DNA of 64,000 nucleotides from Pirellulales bacterium (GCA_016935315.1 JAFGRD010000047.1:82362-146361), one strand, 5' to 3'; shown: positions 9,704-18,803, numbered from the stretch's first letter. Notes: a model not told the origin generated them from the sequence alone. A program made the numbers and translations.

Positions 9704-11299
9704 GTGCCGTTCTTTTGCCGCGGCGCTGGCGGTCTTCCGGACCACCTTCACGTCCGCCGCTCCCATGGCGAAATCGTTCTCGCCCTGGACGAACACCCGC
9801 ACGTGACACGCGCCGCGGGCTTCCGGAGGCACCTCCAGCTCGGCCGTGAATCGGCCGTTCTCGACCGCCAACTCGAGCGATCGCAGCCGGTGGTCGTTGG
9901 CGCGGTCGTAGGTTTCCTGGAACTCGGCCAGCTCGCCGGCGGTCTGCGGGTATTCGCGGCGGCTTGGGGGTGAAAACGTTAGTTGCCCGTGGCCGACGAT
10001 CAACTCGATGGTGCCGCGGCCGCTCAGCGGCGAGGTGCCGTCCAGCTTCAAGCGGCCGCCGGCCGTCACGTCGGGCGGGGCCTGCAGCTCGATCGGCCGC
10101 GGATACCGCAGCCGCAACAGCGGGTCGCCGATCAGGTTGAACAGCAACAGGTGCTCGGCCCGCTCGGCCGCCAGCTTCTTCGGGGCGGGACTGATCGCCG
10201 CGGCAATCGAGTCGAGCATCGCCCGCCGCCGGTCGGACGGGTCGGGCTCCCGCATCAACGCGCACTTCGCCCGCAGTAACGCCTCGCCCAGCGTGGGACA
10301 ACGCCGCACGAAGCACTCGTCCATCAAGGACGTGAACAGCACCGTCATCGCATAGGGCATTGTCACCCGGGAACCCGCCACGGCCGCCACCGGCCCATCG
10401 GCCTGGCGCACCAGGCGTTCGGCCAGGCAGTCTTGCGTGGCGTCGAAGGCGCCGGTGTAGCAGGCCAGGAACATCGCGATGGGGGCTCCATGCTCGCACT
10501 TGAGCCTGGGCACGTCGGGCACGGCCAGGATGTGGTAGGTCCCGCCCGGCACACGGACCCGGTCGAGCCCGAGGTGGAAGCCGTGGCCGATATACACCCA
10601 GAACCAGCAGCCCTCGTTGATGCTCTTGAGGGTCGTCAAGTGGAACAGCCGCGGGTCGGGGCAGTAGGGGCTTCGCCAGCTGCCGTAGGTCATCGACATG
10701 CGATACTCGACCGGCAGGCCTTGGGAAAGGAAGTACCGGGCGGACGATTCGAGCACGGCGTCGGCCAGCGGTCCGAACCCGCCGACTCCGGCTACGAAAT
10801 TCAACCGTCGCCGCCAGGGGCCGAAGTCGTTCGACCGCTCGTAGGCAAGGATCTTGGCGACGATCTGCTGCAACTCCTGCGGCGTGTCGGCCGTAAGCCG
10901 CCCGACGGCCACCTCGGGCGCCGGATCGCCGTCGAGATCGGCATAGTAGTGGTCGGTCGCGATCTGCGGCTCGGAGCCCCAGAGCACGTTCACCTCGGCC
11001 TTGGCCAGATGGGCCGGCACACAGCGGGCCCTCAGCGCCGGGTCCTGGTCCACACCCTGTTCGGCATCGCCGACGAGCACCACGAACCGCAGCCGGCCGC
11101 CGGCGGCCGCGTCGCGAATGCGTTGGCGGATTTCCTCCGCCGAGCCGGTGTTGGGCAACAGCACCAACGTATGCCCTTGCTCCTGGCGATACGCGATCCA
11201 GGGCTGCAAGGCCTGGCGAAACTCGGCCGGACAGACAACCGCCGTATCGGGGGCCGATTGCGACAGGACAGCGGCCAGCATCAGCAACGCAGCAGCCAT
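9698..11299 (-). CDS. Gingipain-like C25-family cysteine peptidase
   Basis: Exported protein of 533 residues. A short signal (MAAALLMLAAVLSQSA) opens it and GGGAGA lies upstream of the start at 11299. Residues ~20-360 look like the caspase-like C25 fold: FVVLVGDAEQG, then DHYYADLDGD, EVAVGRLTADTPQEL, YIGHG with the likely catalytic His239, and FLACYTGAFD with the likely catalytic Cys280. The DHYYADLDGDPAPEVAVGRL run is characteristic of gingipains. The last ~150 residues are a beta-rich module that could be an Ig-like domain. There is no visible type IX secretion tail. Its stop codon (9698-9700) lies inside a family-2 repeat. The natural substrate is unknown. Confidence 0.85.
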   Translation of the reverse strand: MAAALLMLAAVLSQSAPDTAVVCPAEFRQALQPWIAYRQEQGHTLVLLPNTGSAEEIRQRIRDAAAGGRLRFVVLVGDAEQGVDQDPALRARCVPAHLAKAEVNVLWGSEPQIATDHYYADLDGDPAPEVAVGRLTADTPQELQQIVAKILAYERSNDFGPWRRRLNFVAGVGGFGPLADAVLESSARYFLSQGLPVEYRMSMTYGSWRSPYCPDPRLFHLTTLKSINEGCWFWVYIGHGFHLGLDRVRVPGGTYHILAVPDVPRLKCEHGAPIAMFLACYTGAFDATQDCLAERLVRQADGPVAAVAGSRVTMPYAMTVLFTSLMDECFVRRCPTLGEALLRAKCALMREPDPSDRRRAMLDSIAAAISPAPKKLAAERAEHLLLFNLIGDPLLRLRYPRPIELQAPPDVTAGGRLKLDGTSPLSGRGTIELIVGHGQLTFSPPSRREYPQTAGELAEFQETYDRANDHRLRSLELAVENGRFTAELEVPPEARGACHVRVFVQGENDFAMGAADVKVVRKTASAAAKERHY

Positions 11300-11455
11300 G
11301 GACGTTCTCCCTCAGGCGGCATGAAGCGGCAGAGCCCCGCACTCTGCCAAATGCCCCGTAGTCTATCGGTCCGGCCCGTGTTGCTGCAATACGTCTATTC
11401 CGTACGGCCGGCGCCGCCGCCAGCCGCTCTGCCCGCCGGCCTCGGTTGCCCGTGC

Positions 11456-12622
11456 TTACCCGGGCTTCTGTTCCTCCTCGGCCTTCTTCTCTTCCAGGGG
11501 CTTTTCTTCCACGGGGCCGAGCAGCTTTTCGAGTTCCTTGCGGAGTTCCTCGCCTCGGGCCTTGGTCGAGACGACTTTGCCGTCGGTGCCGACGAGGATC
11601 ATCGTGGGAATGGCCATCACGCCGTAGTATTCGGCGGTGGGGCTGCCGTCGTCGTAGACGATCGTCCAAGGGATCGCGCGGTCCTGGATGAACTTCTCCA
11701 GTTGCGTCCGGTCGCGGTCGAGACTGATGCCGACGATCTCGAACCCGCGATCCTTGTACTGCGCGTAGGTCTCGAGCATGTTGGGGACTTCGCGGACGCA
11801 CGGCCCGCACCAGGTGGCCCAGAAGTCGACCAGCACGACCTTGCCCTTGTACTTGGCCCAATCGAGGACCTCGCCGCCGAGGAGGGTCCCCTCGACCTTC
11901 ATTTCCTTGCCGACCAGCGTAAGGCGGCGGACGACACCTTCAAGCTTCTTGCCGAACCCGGCGATGGTTTCGTCGTCGCTGGCGGCGAAGAGCTTGCCGA
12001 AGCTGGTGTACGTCTCGGCGGCCAGGGCGGGTGTGCCGAGGATTTCGGCCACGCGGCCGGCGTTGAAGGCCAGCCCCATGTCGGAACGCTCCAGCGGGCC
12101 TTCGGCCAGGTACTTCTCGACGCTCTCGATCAGCGGCTTGAGTTGTCCTTCGGCGTCGTCCTTGGGCACCCGGCTGAGCTCGCGGAGCCGGCGGCCGAGG
12201 ACCGCGCCCCCCACTTGCCGAACGAACTGGGTCTTACCGGCCTTCTGGAGATGCTCGGAGAACTGCTCCAACTCCTCTGCCGAGTCGGCCAGGCGGATTC
12301 GGGTCTGCACGGCATGCACGGCCTGTTCCTCGGTGGACTCCGCGGCCAGGATCTTGTCGGCCGCCTCTTTCATCGCCGCGACGGCCTTGGTGCGAGCGTC
12401 GTCGTCCGGCGGGCGCGTTCCCAGCAAACGATTGATGTACCGAACCAGCTCGTCCGGCGGTGCATCGGGAACCTTGTAGGGATCGGGTGGCACGGCCACC
12501 GGCTCCGCGGGCGTCGCGCTCGGCTCGCCTTCGGCCGCTACTGCCGTGCCGAGCGCCAGCCACGCCACCACCGCACCCGTCAACAAACACACCAGCCAAC
12601 TACGTCTTCGTGGAAACAACAT
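11456..12622 (-). CDS. TlpA-like thioredoxin-fold protein
   Basis: Exported protein of 388 residues. The signal or anchor segment is residues 9-30; the start at 12622 has AAGG about 8 bases upstream and is preferred over the frame's 12691. Residues 50-235 form a charged helical region of unknown role. Residues ~240-370 are a TlpA/AhpC-type thioredoxin fold with VVLVDFWATWCGPCVREVPN (active site W-C-G-P-C, 271-275) and the cis-Pro loop AIPT (Pro339). The extreme C-terminus is Glu/Lys-rich. It probably reduces or maintains disulfides outside the cytoplasm. The gene lies between the C25 peptidase and the LOG gene on the same strand, with gaps over 100 bp, so co-transcription is uncertain. Confidence 0.9.
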   Translation of the reverse strand: MLFPRRRSWLVCLLTGAVVAWLALGTAVAAEGEPSATPAEPVAVPPDPYKVPDAPPDELVRYINRLLGTRPPDDDARTKAVAAMKEAADKILAAESTEEQAVHAVQTRIRLADSAEELEQFSEHLQKAGKTQFVRQVGGAVLGRRLRELSRVPKDDAEGQLKPLIESVEKYLAEGPLERSDMGLAFNAGRVAEILGTPALAAETYTSFGKLFAASDDETIAGFGKKLEGVVRRLTLVGKEMKVEGTLLGGEVLDWAKYKGKVVLVDFWATWCGPCVREVPNMLETYAQYKDRGFEIVGISLDRDRTQLEKFIQDRAIPWTIVYDDGSPTAEYYGVMAIPTMILVGTDGKVVSTKARGEELRKELEKLLGPVEEKPLEEKKAEEEQKPG

Positions 12623-12742
12623 GTCCAGTACCTTTCCAGGTTGAAGGGAAATAAACGGTCTTGGCGGAAGGAGACCTCCTGTCTGCTTCAACCCTCACGG
12701 TTTTCTGCGAAGCTCGATCACTGAGCAACAGGGCGTATGTTG

Positions 12743-13582
12743 TCAGTGATGATGAAACTGTCGGATCATTTCCCACGCCTCGTCGGCCGTGTCGGCATAG
12801 CGAAACAGGTCGAGATCCTCGTCGTCGATGGTGCCTTCGTCGGCCAGGTACTGGAAATCGACTACGTTGCGCCAGTACTCGCGGCCGAAGATGATGATCG
12901 GGATATCTTGCATGCGCCCGGTCTGGCGGAGCGTCAGCGCGTCGAACAACTCGTCGAGCGTGCCGAATCCGCCCGGAAACACCACCAGCGCCTTCGCCCG
13001 GAGGATGAAGTGGAACTTCCGCATGGCGAAGTAGTGGAACTGGAAACACAGTTCGGGCGTGATGTAGGGGTTGGGCTGTTGTTCGTGGGGCAGGCGAACG
13101 TTCAGGCCGACCGACTTGGCGCCGACCTCGTAGGCGCCGCGGTTGGCCGCCTCCATGATACCCGGCCCGCCGCCGGTAATCACCACGTAGTCGCAATCAC
13201 CCTGTCCTTGGCAGCTTTTCGAGACCAGCGCGGCAAACTGCCGCGCCACTTCATAATAACGGCACTTGGCAACCACCCGCTCGGCCCGGGCGACGGCCCG
13301 CTGACGCCGCGGATCGCTCGGTGTGTCGGCCAGTTGCGCCTGAGCCCGCTCGAGCTTCTCTTGGGCGGTCGCGGGATCGACGATCCGGGTGCTGCCGAAG
13401 ACGACGATCGTCGAGCGGACGTCGTGATCTTGCAGGGCCAGCTCCGCTTTGAGCAACTCCAGTTGCATGCGCATCGGCCGCAGTCGCCGGCTGGCCAGGA
13501 AATCGACGTCCTTGTAGGCGACGCGATAGCTGGGGGAACGGAGGATCTTGCGGAGGTTCTCAGCGGCTTGCTTGTCGCTCAT
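12743..13582 (-). CDS. LOG-family protein (TIGR00730-like)
   Basis: Cytoplasmic protein of 279 residues with the Lonely-Guy/lysine-decarboxylase-like nucleotide phosphoribohydrolase signature: GGGPGIMEAANRGA (137-150) and PGGFGTLDE (203-211). LOG enzymes cleave nucleoside monophosphates such as adenosine-type cytokinin ribotides to base plus ribose phosphate; many bacterial members have no known physiological substrate. Residues 1-125 are a longer-than-usual, charged N-terminal extension before the Rossmann core, seen in the long subgroup. The start at 13582 is chosen because the upstream in-frame stretch (to 13666) is Arg/Ser-rich with no SD, while GGAG precedes 13582. It is 128 bp downstream of the prepilin peptidase homologue. 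Confidence 0.87.
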   Translation of the reverse strand: MSDKQAAENLRKILRSPSYRVAYKDVDFLASRRLRPMRMQLELLKAELALQDHDVRSTIVVFGSTRIVDPATAQEKLERAQAQLADTPSDPRRQRAVARAERVVAKCRYYEVARQFAALVSKSCQGQGDCDYVVITGGGPGIMEAANRGAYEVGAKSVGLNVRLPHEQQPNPYITPELCFQFHYFAMRKFHFILRAKALVVFPGGFGTLDELFDALTLRQTGRMQDIPIIIFGREYWRNVVDFQYLADEGTIDDEDLDLFRYADTADEAWEMIRQFHHH

Positions 13583-13710
13583 CCGGGGGCTCCGGTCCGG
13601 GGAATCCGAGGTGACGATCCGGTGGGATCGCCCACCATTTTCCGCGCCCGGCCTCCCGGTGCGCACCGACTCAGCCTACAACGATCCTAGCGGCCGGGCA
13701 AGTGCGTCAC

Positions 13711-14595
13711 CTACCCCGGGAAGGGGAGGCCCTTCACCAGCGAGGACCAGGCCAGGATCCATGCCAGCGCGGCGGCCGTCAGCCACGCCATGGCGAGGTC
13801 GCTCAGGCGGAGCGGAAGAAACCGGCCGCAGGCGAGCCGCACCAGACAGACCCCGATGGTCAGACCCACCACGGCCACGGCGGCCTGCCACCCCAGAAAC
13901 AGGCCCACGCAAGCCGAGCCGAGCAGGATTCCCCAGGCCTGCTGCCCCGGCGCCAACCTGGAGGCGATCAGCCCCAGCACCGTTCCGGTTGCCAGTCCGG
14001 CAGCGCCATCGATCGAGCCGGCCATCCAGCCGCCCAGTCCCGGCACCGCGGCCACCGGACGAAGCGAGGGAAACGCTATTGGTGCCAAGACCCCGATCGC
14101 CAGCGCGGGCAGAAAGAGCCGCGGCCCCGGCCGGGAGCCGCCGCGTCCGATCAGTGCCGCCGCCAGCAACGTACACAGCAGCAGCAAGTGAAAGACGTAG
14201 ACGGCGGCCAGCTCGGCCGGTTGCGCGGCCACGAAAACCACTGCATCGGGCAACCGGATCGCCCGCGGCGGCAGGTTGCTGCCGCCGGCAAGACACTCGA
14301 CCAGCCCCAGCCCCAGGAACATCGTGGCGGTGAGCGCCTCGACGATCGGGTATTGCGGCGAGATCCACGCCCCGCAATCGCGGCAGCGCCCCCGCAGAGC
14401 GATCCATCCGAGAATCGGCAGGTTGTCGAACCAGCGGATGGGAGTCTTGCACGCCGGGCAATGCGACCCTGGCCGGATCAGGCTCATCCCCTCCGGGACG
14501 CGGTAGACCACGACGTTCAGGAAGCTGCCGATGCTGGCACCCAGCGCAAACAGCCAAACAGCGATCGCCGCGTAGACGACTTCGTGCAACGGCAT
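13711..14595 (-). CDS. Prepilin peptidase (A24) homologue, catalytic Asp residues apparently missing
   Basis: Membrane protein of 294 residues. The N-terminal part matches the type IV prepilin peptidase/N-methyltransferase family: GASIGSFLNVVVYRVPEGMS (19-38), two zinc-binding CxxC pairs (C46/C49, C71/C74), then NLPILGWIALRGRCRDCG and PIVEALTA. About seven hydrophobic segments follow. The peptidase half should carry an Asp in an ALID-type segment and another in a GxGD segment. Here the aligned sites read AALIGRGG (Gly150) and APGQQAWG (Gln218/219), so both appear lost, while the flanking LFLGWQAA is kept. It may have kept only methyltransferase or a structural role. The start at 14595 has AAGGA upstream. 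No pilin genes are nearby. Confidence 0.85.
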   Translation of the reverse strand: MPLHEVVYAAIAVWLFALGASIGSFLNVVVYRVPEGMSLIRPGSHCPACKTPIRWFDNLPILGWIALRGRCRDCGAWISPQYPIVEALTATMFLGLGLVECLAGGSNLPPRAIRLPDAVVFVAAQPAELAAVYVFHLLLLCTLLAAALIGRGGSRPGPRLFLPALAIGVLAPIAFPSLRPVAAVPGLGGWMAGSIDGAAGLATGTVLGLIASRLAPGQQAWGILLGSACVGLFLGWQAAVAVVGLTIGVCLVRLACGRFLPLRLSDLAMAWLTAAALAWILAWSSLVKGLPFPG

Positions 14596-14649
14596 GGCGG
14601 GTGGCGTCCTTCCTCAAGAGGCGTGCCGGCCGGTTTGACGCAGACCTTG

Positions 14650-14776
14650 GGACTCGTCAAAGAACAGGTGGGGCATTCTTATGGTGGGAAAGGCGGCGCA
14701 GACGCCTTTGCGGCCATAACGCTCGCTCTGTATGGGGCGTCGATTTGGCATGTCCAACCTGCTCCCTGGCGAGTCC
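14650..14776 (+). repeat. Family-1 inverted-end repeat, copy A (deleted, 127 bp)
   Basis: Begins GGACTCGTCAAAGAACAGG and ends with its imperfect inverted repeat, finishing GAGTCC. It carries the left inner hairpin region (around 14682-14715) but lacks about 100 bp of the right half found in copies B-D. The piece TATGGGGCGTCGATTTGG is shared with copy C only. It lies between the prepilin peptidase homologue and the DUF4177-like gene. Confidence 0.8.
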
Positions 14777-15011
14777 CGCACGACAACCGGTGAACTCTCC
14801 TCATAATTATGGCCCGACTGCCGCGCCGTGGCGAGCCCGCGGCAATCGATCGGGGTGGTTGCCGGACGTGTTCACCTCTTAACGGTTGCGCGGCTTGCAG
14901 CGGCCCGCCGCCGCGCAACGGCACGTCGGACCGCTCCGCGCGGTAGCGTATGCTATACACTATCATCTGGCGAGTGACCCTTCCCTCTTGAAGAACGATG
15001 GAGGAAACGTC
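14777..15011. other. Intergenic region upstream of the DUF4177-like gene
   Basis: Together with copy A this is a 416-bp gap between divergent genes. The rest holds no convincing gene. An AT-rich run with TATACA at 14954-14959 could be a -10 element for the gene at 15012, but no matching -35 was found at 16-18 bp. Confidence 0.5.
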
Positions 15012-15314
15012 GTGAAACGGGTGCGCAATTGGCTATACGTGCACTGCCGAGGCGCCTGGCTGCTGGCGGCCGTGCTGGGGGCTTTGTTGATGCTGAACCT
15101 CGGCGCGGCGCGCGATACGGCGCCCGACCGCTGGGAGTACAAAACGGTCTGGTTTCGCGTGAATGCCGGCGACGACCTGAACGAGCTTCAGGGCCGATTC
15201 AGCACGGCGTTGAACCGGGAAGGCGCTGCCGGTTGGGAGTACGTGGGCCGCTGTGGCCACAGCGACTCGCAGGAATCGTGGATCGACTTCATCGTCTTCC
15301 GGCGGACAAGATGA
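15012..15314 (+). CDS. Small membrane-anchored DUF4177-like protein
   Basis: Protein of 100 residues. The start is taken as GTG at 15012, because GGAGGAAAC lies 7-8 bases upstream and the residues that follow give a basic end plus a hydrophobic segment (WLLAAVLGALLMLNLGAA); no ATG gives a comparable start. The rest, WEYKTVWFRVN..LNELQG..LNREGAAGWEYVG...FIVFRR, has the pattern of DUF4177, a small fold of unknown function in which a repeated W-E-Y pattern frames the domain. It lies 105 bp before the hybrid kinase on the same strand and could be co-transcribed with it. Confidence 0.72.
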   Translation: MKRVRNWLYVHCRGAWLLAAVLGALLMLNLGAARDTAPDRWEYKTVWFRVNAGDDLNELQGRFSTALNREGAAGWEYVGRCGHSDSQESWIDFIVFRRTR

Positions 15315-15419
15315 CCTGGGACCGCAAAGGATCCGCCGGCGCAGTTTTTCGCTAGCAAGATCGAAACGAGAGGGCGACCACGACGACAAGGCCTCGCAAG
15401 CCGTCCATCGAGGGCAGAG

Positions 15420-17411
15420 ATGGTCAAAACGCGTCTGAGGATTCTGATGGTCGAGGATGATCCCGACCACGCGGCATTCGTCAAGAGAGTGCTCACCCAA
15501 GCCAACGTGACGCAGTTCGAGATCGTCCACGTCGGCTGTCTGAGCGAGGCGGAGAGCCGTCTCCGCACGGGCCGTTTCGACGCCGTTCTGCTCGACCTGG
15601 GCCTTCCCGACGCCCGGGGATTTGAAGCCCTGACCCGCGTTCATGAGATGTCGCCCGCGATTCCGACCATCGTGCTGACCTCCAACGTCGATCCGGCAGC
15701 GGGTGTGGAAGCGGCCTCGCGGGGCGCGCAAGATTACGTCTGCAAGGAGGAGATCAGCGCTCAGATGCTCGAGCGTGCGGTGCGCTACTCGGTCCAGAGG
15801 CAGCAGATCCTGCTGGAGTTGCAGAAGGCCAACGAGCTGCTCGACCAGAGGAACAGCGAGCTGTACTCGGCCAACGAGCTGCTCGACGAGAAGAACCGAC
15901 ACCTGGCCAGTCTCTGCGAGACCGCCCACCAGTTCGTGGATAACGTCTCGCACGAGTTTCGCACGCCGCTGACGGTGATCAAGGAATACACGTCGCTGAT
16001 GCGCGACGGCCTGGCCGGCCAGATGAGCGTGCGGCAGCGCGAGTTCCTCGACATCGTCGACGACCGCACCGAAGACCTGGTGATCATGGTCGATGACATG
16101 CTCGACGCAAGCCGGCTCGAATCCGGCCTGCTGGCCCTCTGGCGTCGGGAGACGAAAATCGCCGACGTCTTTCAGCACGTTCGCCCCACCCTGGAACGAA
16201 AGGCCCGCATCAAGCAGCTCCACTTCAGGATCTCCCTGGAAGAGAACGCGTCCTCGGTCTACTGCGACCCGGAGAAGATCGGCCGGGTGGTGGTGAATCT
16301 GGTCACCAATGCGATCAAGTTCTGCGGGGAGGGCGGCTCGGTGACGTTGGCGGCCGTGCGCGATCCCGAAAGGGCCGACATGGTGATCGCCGTCAGCGAC
16401 AACGGCCCCGGAATCGCTCCGGAGCACCGCGAGCTGATTCTGGAACGCTTCCAGCAAGTCAAGGGGGCCGCGCGCACCAGCACCAAGGGTTTCGGGCTGG
16501 GGCTGAGCATCGCCAAGGAGTTGGTACACCTGAATCTCGGGGAAATCCGAGTCGAAAGCGAACTGGGCCAGGGCAGCACGTTTTCCTTCGGCGTGCCGCT
16601 GTGCGATCCGCTGGAACTGGCCGCCCGCGGCCTGCGGCACCTTGCGCAGATCGACGGCGGCTCGACCTTCGCCACGCTCGGCGTGGCCGAGGCGGCCGCC
16701 GGCCTCCAGCCGCGGATTTCCGACGTCTTGGACGAGCTGCTGCAATACGTGTTTCGGGGAAACGACCTGGTGGTTCGCGTCCTGCCGCACAAGTGGCTTG
16801 TGCTGACCCGATGCCGCCCCTGCGAAGTCGACCAGCTACAGCAGCGGGTTCGCGTTGCCTGCGAGGAGGCCGGGCACGGGGCGTCGGCCAAGCTGCCGGA
16901 AATCGGGTTGCGGACCGAGGGGACCTGGCAGATTCCCGCGCAGGCCGCCGAGCTGCTGCAACGGTATCGTGCGGAGTTGCCGGCGGCCGTGAGCGATTCC
17001 CGGATCCCCAGTGTTCTGGTCGTCGACGACGACCGCGAGCTGTTATGCGGCTTGGGGATTCGACTGAAGGCGGCCGGCTTCGAGGTGCTCACGGCCCTGA
17101 ACGGGCAGGCGGCGGTCGAGTCGGCCAGGTGCCACCATCCCAACGCGATTCTCTTGGACAACTACATGCCCGTGATGGACGGCCTGGAAGCATTGCGGCG
17201 GCTCGGCGAGGACTCCGAAACGGCCGGCATCCCCATCATCATGCTCTCGGCCGGTCTTCGCGACCAGCAGAAAGCACTGGAGCAAGGGGCCCGGTTCTTC
17301 CTCCAAAAGCCTTGCAGTGCTCAGAAGATCGTCGACGCGCTGCACGAGGTAATTGCCGAACCGGTCGCCGCATGCCGCCCAGGACTCACACAAGACGTGG
17401 AACGCGCGTAG
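15420..17411 (+). CDS. Hybrid histidine kinase with N- and C-terminal receiver domains
   Basis: Cytoplasmic signalling protein of 663 residues with no membrane segment. Order: receiver 1 (1-125; VLLDLGLP with phospho-Asp 59); coiled coil (~130-165, with the repeat SANELLDEKN/KANELLDQRN); HisKA (NVSHEFRTPL, His178); HATPase_c (~280-390, with NLVTNAIKF, VSDNGPGI and GFGLGLSIAKEL); an intermediate region (394-523); receiver 2 (~530-650; AILLDNYMPVMDG, Asp580). Because a receiver sits where a sensor would be, it probably takes phosphate or a signal from another kinase. The intermediate region holds DELLQYVFRGNDLVVRVLPH, which resembles the end of a GGDEF domain with the GGDEF signature lost. The downstream target is unknown. 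Confidence 0.92.
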   Translation: MVKTRLRILMVEDDPDHAAFVKRVLTQANVTQFEIVHVGCLSEAESRLRTGRFDAVLLDLGLPDARGFEALTRVHEMSPAIPTIVLTSNVDPAAGVEAASRGAQDYVCKEEISAQMLERAVRYSVQRQQILLELQKANELLDQRNSELYSANELLDEKNRHLASLCETAHQFVDNVSHEFRTPLTVIKEYTSLMRDGLAGQMSVRQREFLDIVDDRTEDLVIMVDDMLDASRLESGLLALWRRETKIADVFQHVRPTLERKARIKQLHFRISLEENASSVYCDPEKIGRVVVNLVTNAIKFCGEGGSVTLAAVRDPERADMVIAVSDNGPGIAPEHRELILERFQQVKGAARTSTKGFGLGLSIAKELVHLNLGEIRVESELGQGSTFSFGVPLCDPLELAARGLRHLAQIDGGSTFATLGVAEAAAGLQPRISDVLDELLQYVFRGNDLVVRVLPHKWLVLTRCRPCEVDQLQQRVRVACEEAGHGASAKLPEIGLRTEGTWQIPAQAAELLQRYRAELPAAVSDSRIPSVLVVDDDRELLCGLGIRLKAAGFEVLTALNGQAAVESARCHHPNAILLDNYMPVMDGLEALRRLGEDSETAGIPIIMLSAGLRDQQKALEQGARFFLQKPCSAQKIVDALHEVIAEPVAACRPGLTQDVERA

Positions 17412-17434
17412 GCCGCGCCCGCGCCATACAGGCC

Positions 17435-18349
17435 TCACTCGGGAGTCGTTGCGTCGCTCAGTGCCCTCGTCAACTCGCGATAGGCTTCCTCGGTGAAGCG
17501 GACGCGGCCGGCGTGTCGGCGCATCTGTTCCGTGAACCGATGCGGCGTCCCCCGGGGTATGCGAACGGCGGCAAACGCCTCGTCCGACGGAATGCCGAAC
17601 GTCAGACGGTCTCCGTCGACGTGCAAGATACGGTCTTCTCGCGCGTTGGGTGGGAGATGCTGGAAGTCCTCCTCGACCAGGAGGCAGTCCGGCTCCGATT
17701 CGCCTTCGGCAAGCAGCCAAACGAAGGTATCGACCTGCCCGCTGTCGGGCGACACGCAAATCAGGTAGCGGACGATCAAGGTGCGATGCTGCCCTCGATG
17801 GAGCATGAGCGTCGGCACGTCGACCATTATGCTGGTGGCGTCTCGTGCCACCTGGCGAATTTCCGCCAGCCCCCGCTCGTGTCCCGAGAGCACGTCGCGT
17901 GCAACCATGTCCAGATCGGCGCCCAACTCGGCTTGGGAGTCGAGGGTGACGATCGTGTTCCGGCCGTCCAGCTTCGTCGTGAAGCCGATCCCGACTTTGT
18001 CCAGGTGGTGTCGGCCGGACTTGTCCCGCTCGGTGTTCGCTAAGACGGCGATATCGAACATCTTCACGTAGTCGTCCACGCCGCCGGCCACCTCCGAAAC
18101 GTCGCCGGCGCCCAACCGGCCGTTGGCAAATAGGATCAGGTGCGACCAGTCCGCCGGCGGCTGCTCGGCGAAATTCGTCCCCGGCCGAATGGCCGCCAGC
18201 GGCTTCCGCTGCGGATCCCAGCCCCGGGGCCCGCGGGCCTGGTTCTCTGGGCCGCCGTCGGCGACATCGTTCGACGTGGCGTCGCCGCAACCCGACTGAC
18301 CGCCAACGAGGATCAGACAGCCCGCAAGTGCCAAAATGCAGCCCTTCAT
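17435..18349 (-). CDS. Lipoprotein of unknown function
   Basis: Protein of 304 residues that I do not recognise. The start at 18349 has GGAGGATCG directly upstream and gives MKGCILALAGCLILVGGQSGC, a lipoprotein signal with Cys near residue 21; the frame is open to 18655 but that part looks non-coding. The mature part is soluble, mixed alpha/beta and acidic, with no repeats or clear catalytic motif. It faces the hybrid kinase gene tail to tail (23 bp between stops) and is divergent from the cytochrome gene. Confidence 0.7.
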   Translation of the reverse strand: MKGCILALAGCLILVGGQSGCGDATSNDVADGGPENQARGPRGWDPQRKPLAAIRPGTNFAEQPPADWSHLILFANGRLGAGDVSEVAGGVDDYVKMFDIAVLANTERDKSGRHHLDKVGIGFTTKLDGRNTIVTLDSQAELGADLDMVARDVLSGHERGLAEIRQVARDATSIMVDVPTLMLHRGQHRTLIVRYLICVSPDSGQVDTFVWLLAEGESEPDCLLVEEDFQHLPPNAREDRILHVDGDRLTFGIPSDEAFAAVRIPRGTPHRFTEQMRRHAGRVRFTEEAYRELTRALSDATTPE

Positions 18350-18803
18350 CGATCCTCCGACCAGATCGTCTTGATGGTTTCTTCCTGGTTCAGACCGCGG
18401 CGGACGGCCAGGCTGGCGTGTTGACATCGCATCGGGAGTGACCGTCCACGGCCGCCTGAAGAACGCGGCCGCCGGGCATCTGCACGCCTGGATCGTACGC
18501 CCTGGGGAACGGCCGGGCAAGGCGCGGTTCTGCTCTTCGCGTTCCAGCCCCAAAAGACCCCGGCGATTTCCCGGCCGGGCTGCCGTTTCGAGCCCTTCTG
18601 GCGCGGGGTTTCGAATGGCGAAAATCGGCCCGATTTGACGGTCGCGCGTCGACAAGCCCCTTTCCGTCCACTATACTGGGCGTCTAGAGCGTCGCATCTG
18701 CGGCGATCGATGGACAACACCCCAGAACGGCTTTCGGTTCGATTCCATACCCTTGCCGGTCGCCGAGCCGTTCTCTGCACACCTGGTATCGAGGAGTCGC
18801 CTC
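18350..18803. other. 454-bp divergent intergenic region
   Basis: Lies between the divergent lipoprotein and cytochrome genes. It holds a good plus-strand promoter (18649-18677). A purine-rich, GC-rich left part shows open frames on several strands but none with signal, SD or family likeness. Confidence 0.55.
18649..18677 (+). promoter_or_regulatory. Sigma-70-type promoter for the cytochrome gene
   Basis: TCGACA, 17-bp spacer, TATACT: five of six matches to each consensus box. The predicted transcript start near 18684 leaves a ~120-base leader before the start codon at 18804. Confidence 0.6.

Noticed and set aside
9684..11861. 725-residue minus-strand frame over the C25 and TlpA genes
   Set aside because: Out of frame with both; Arg/Pro-rich shadow composition, and the C25 frame keeps the catalytic motifs.
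18725..18760. GGTTCGATTCC resembling a tRNA T-loop
   Set aside because: No acceptor, D or anticodon stems could be folded around it, and no CCA end; chance match.
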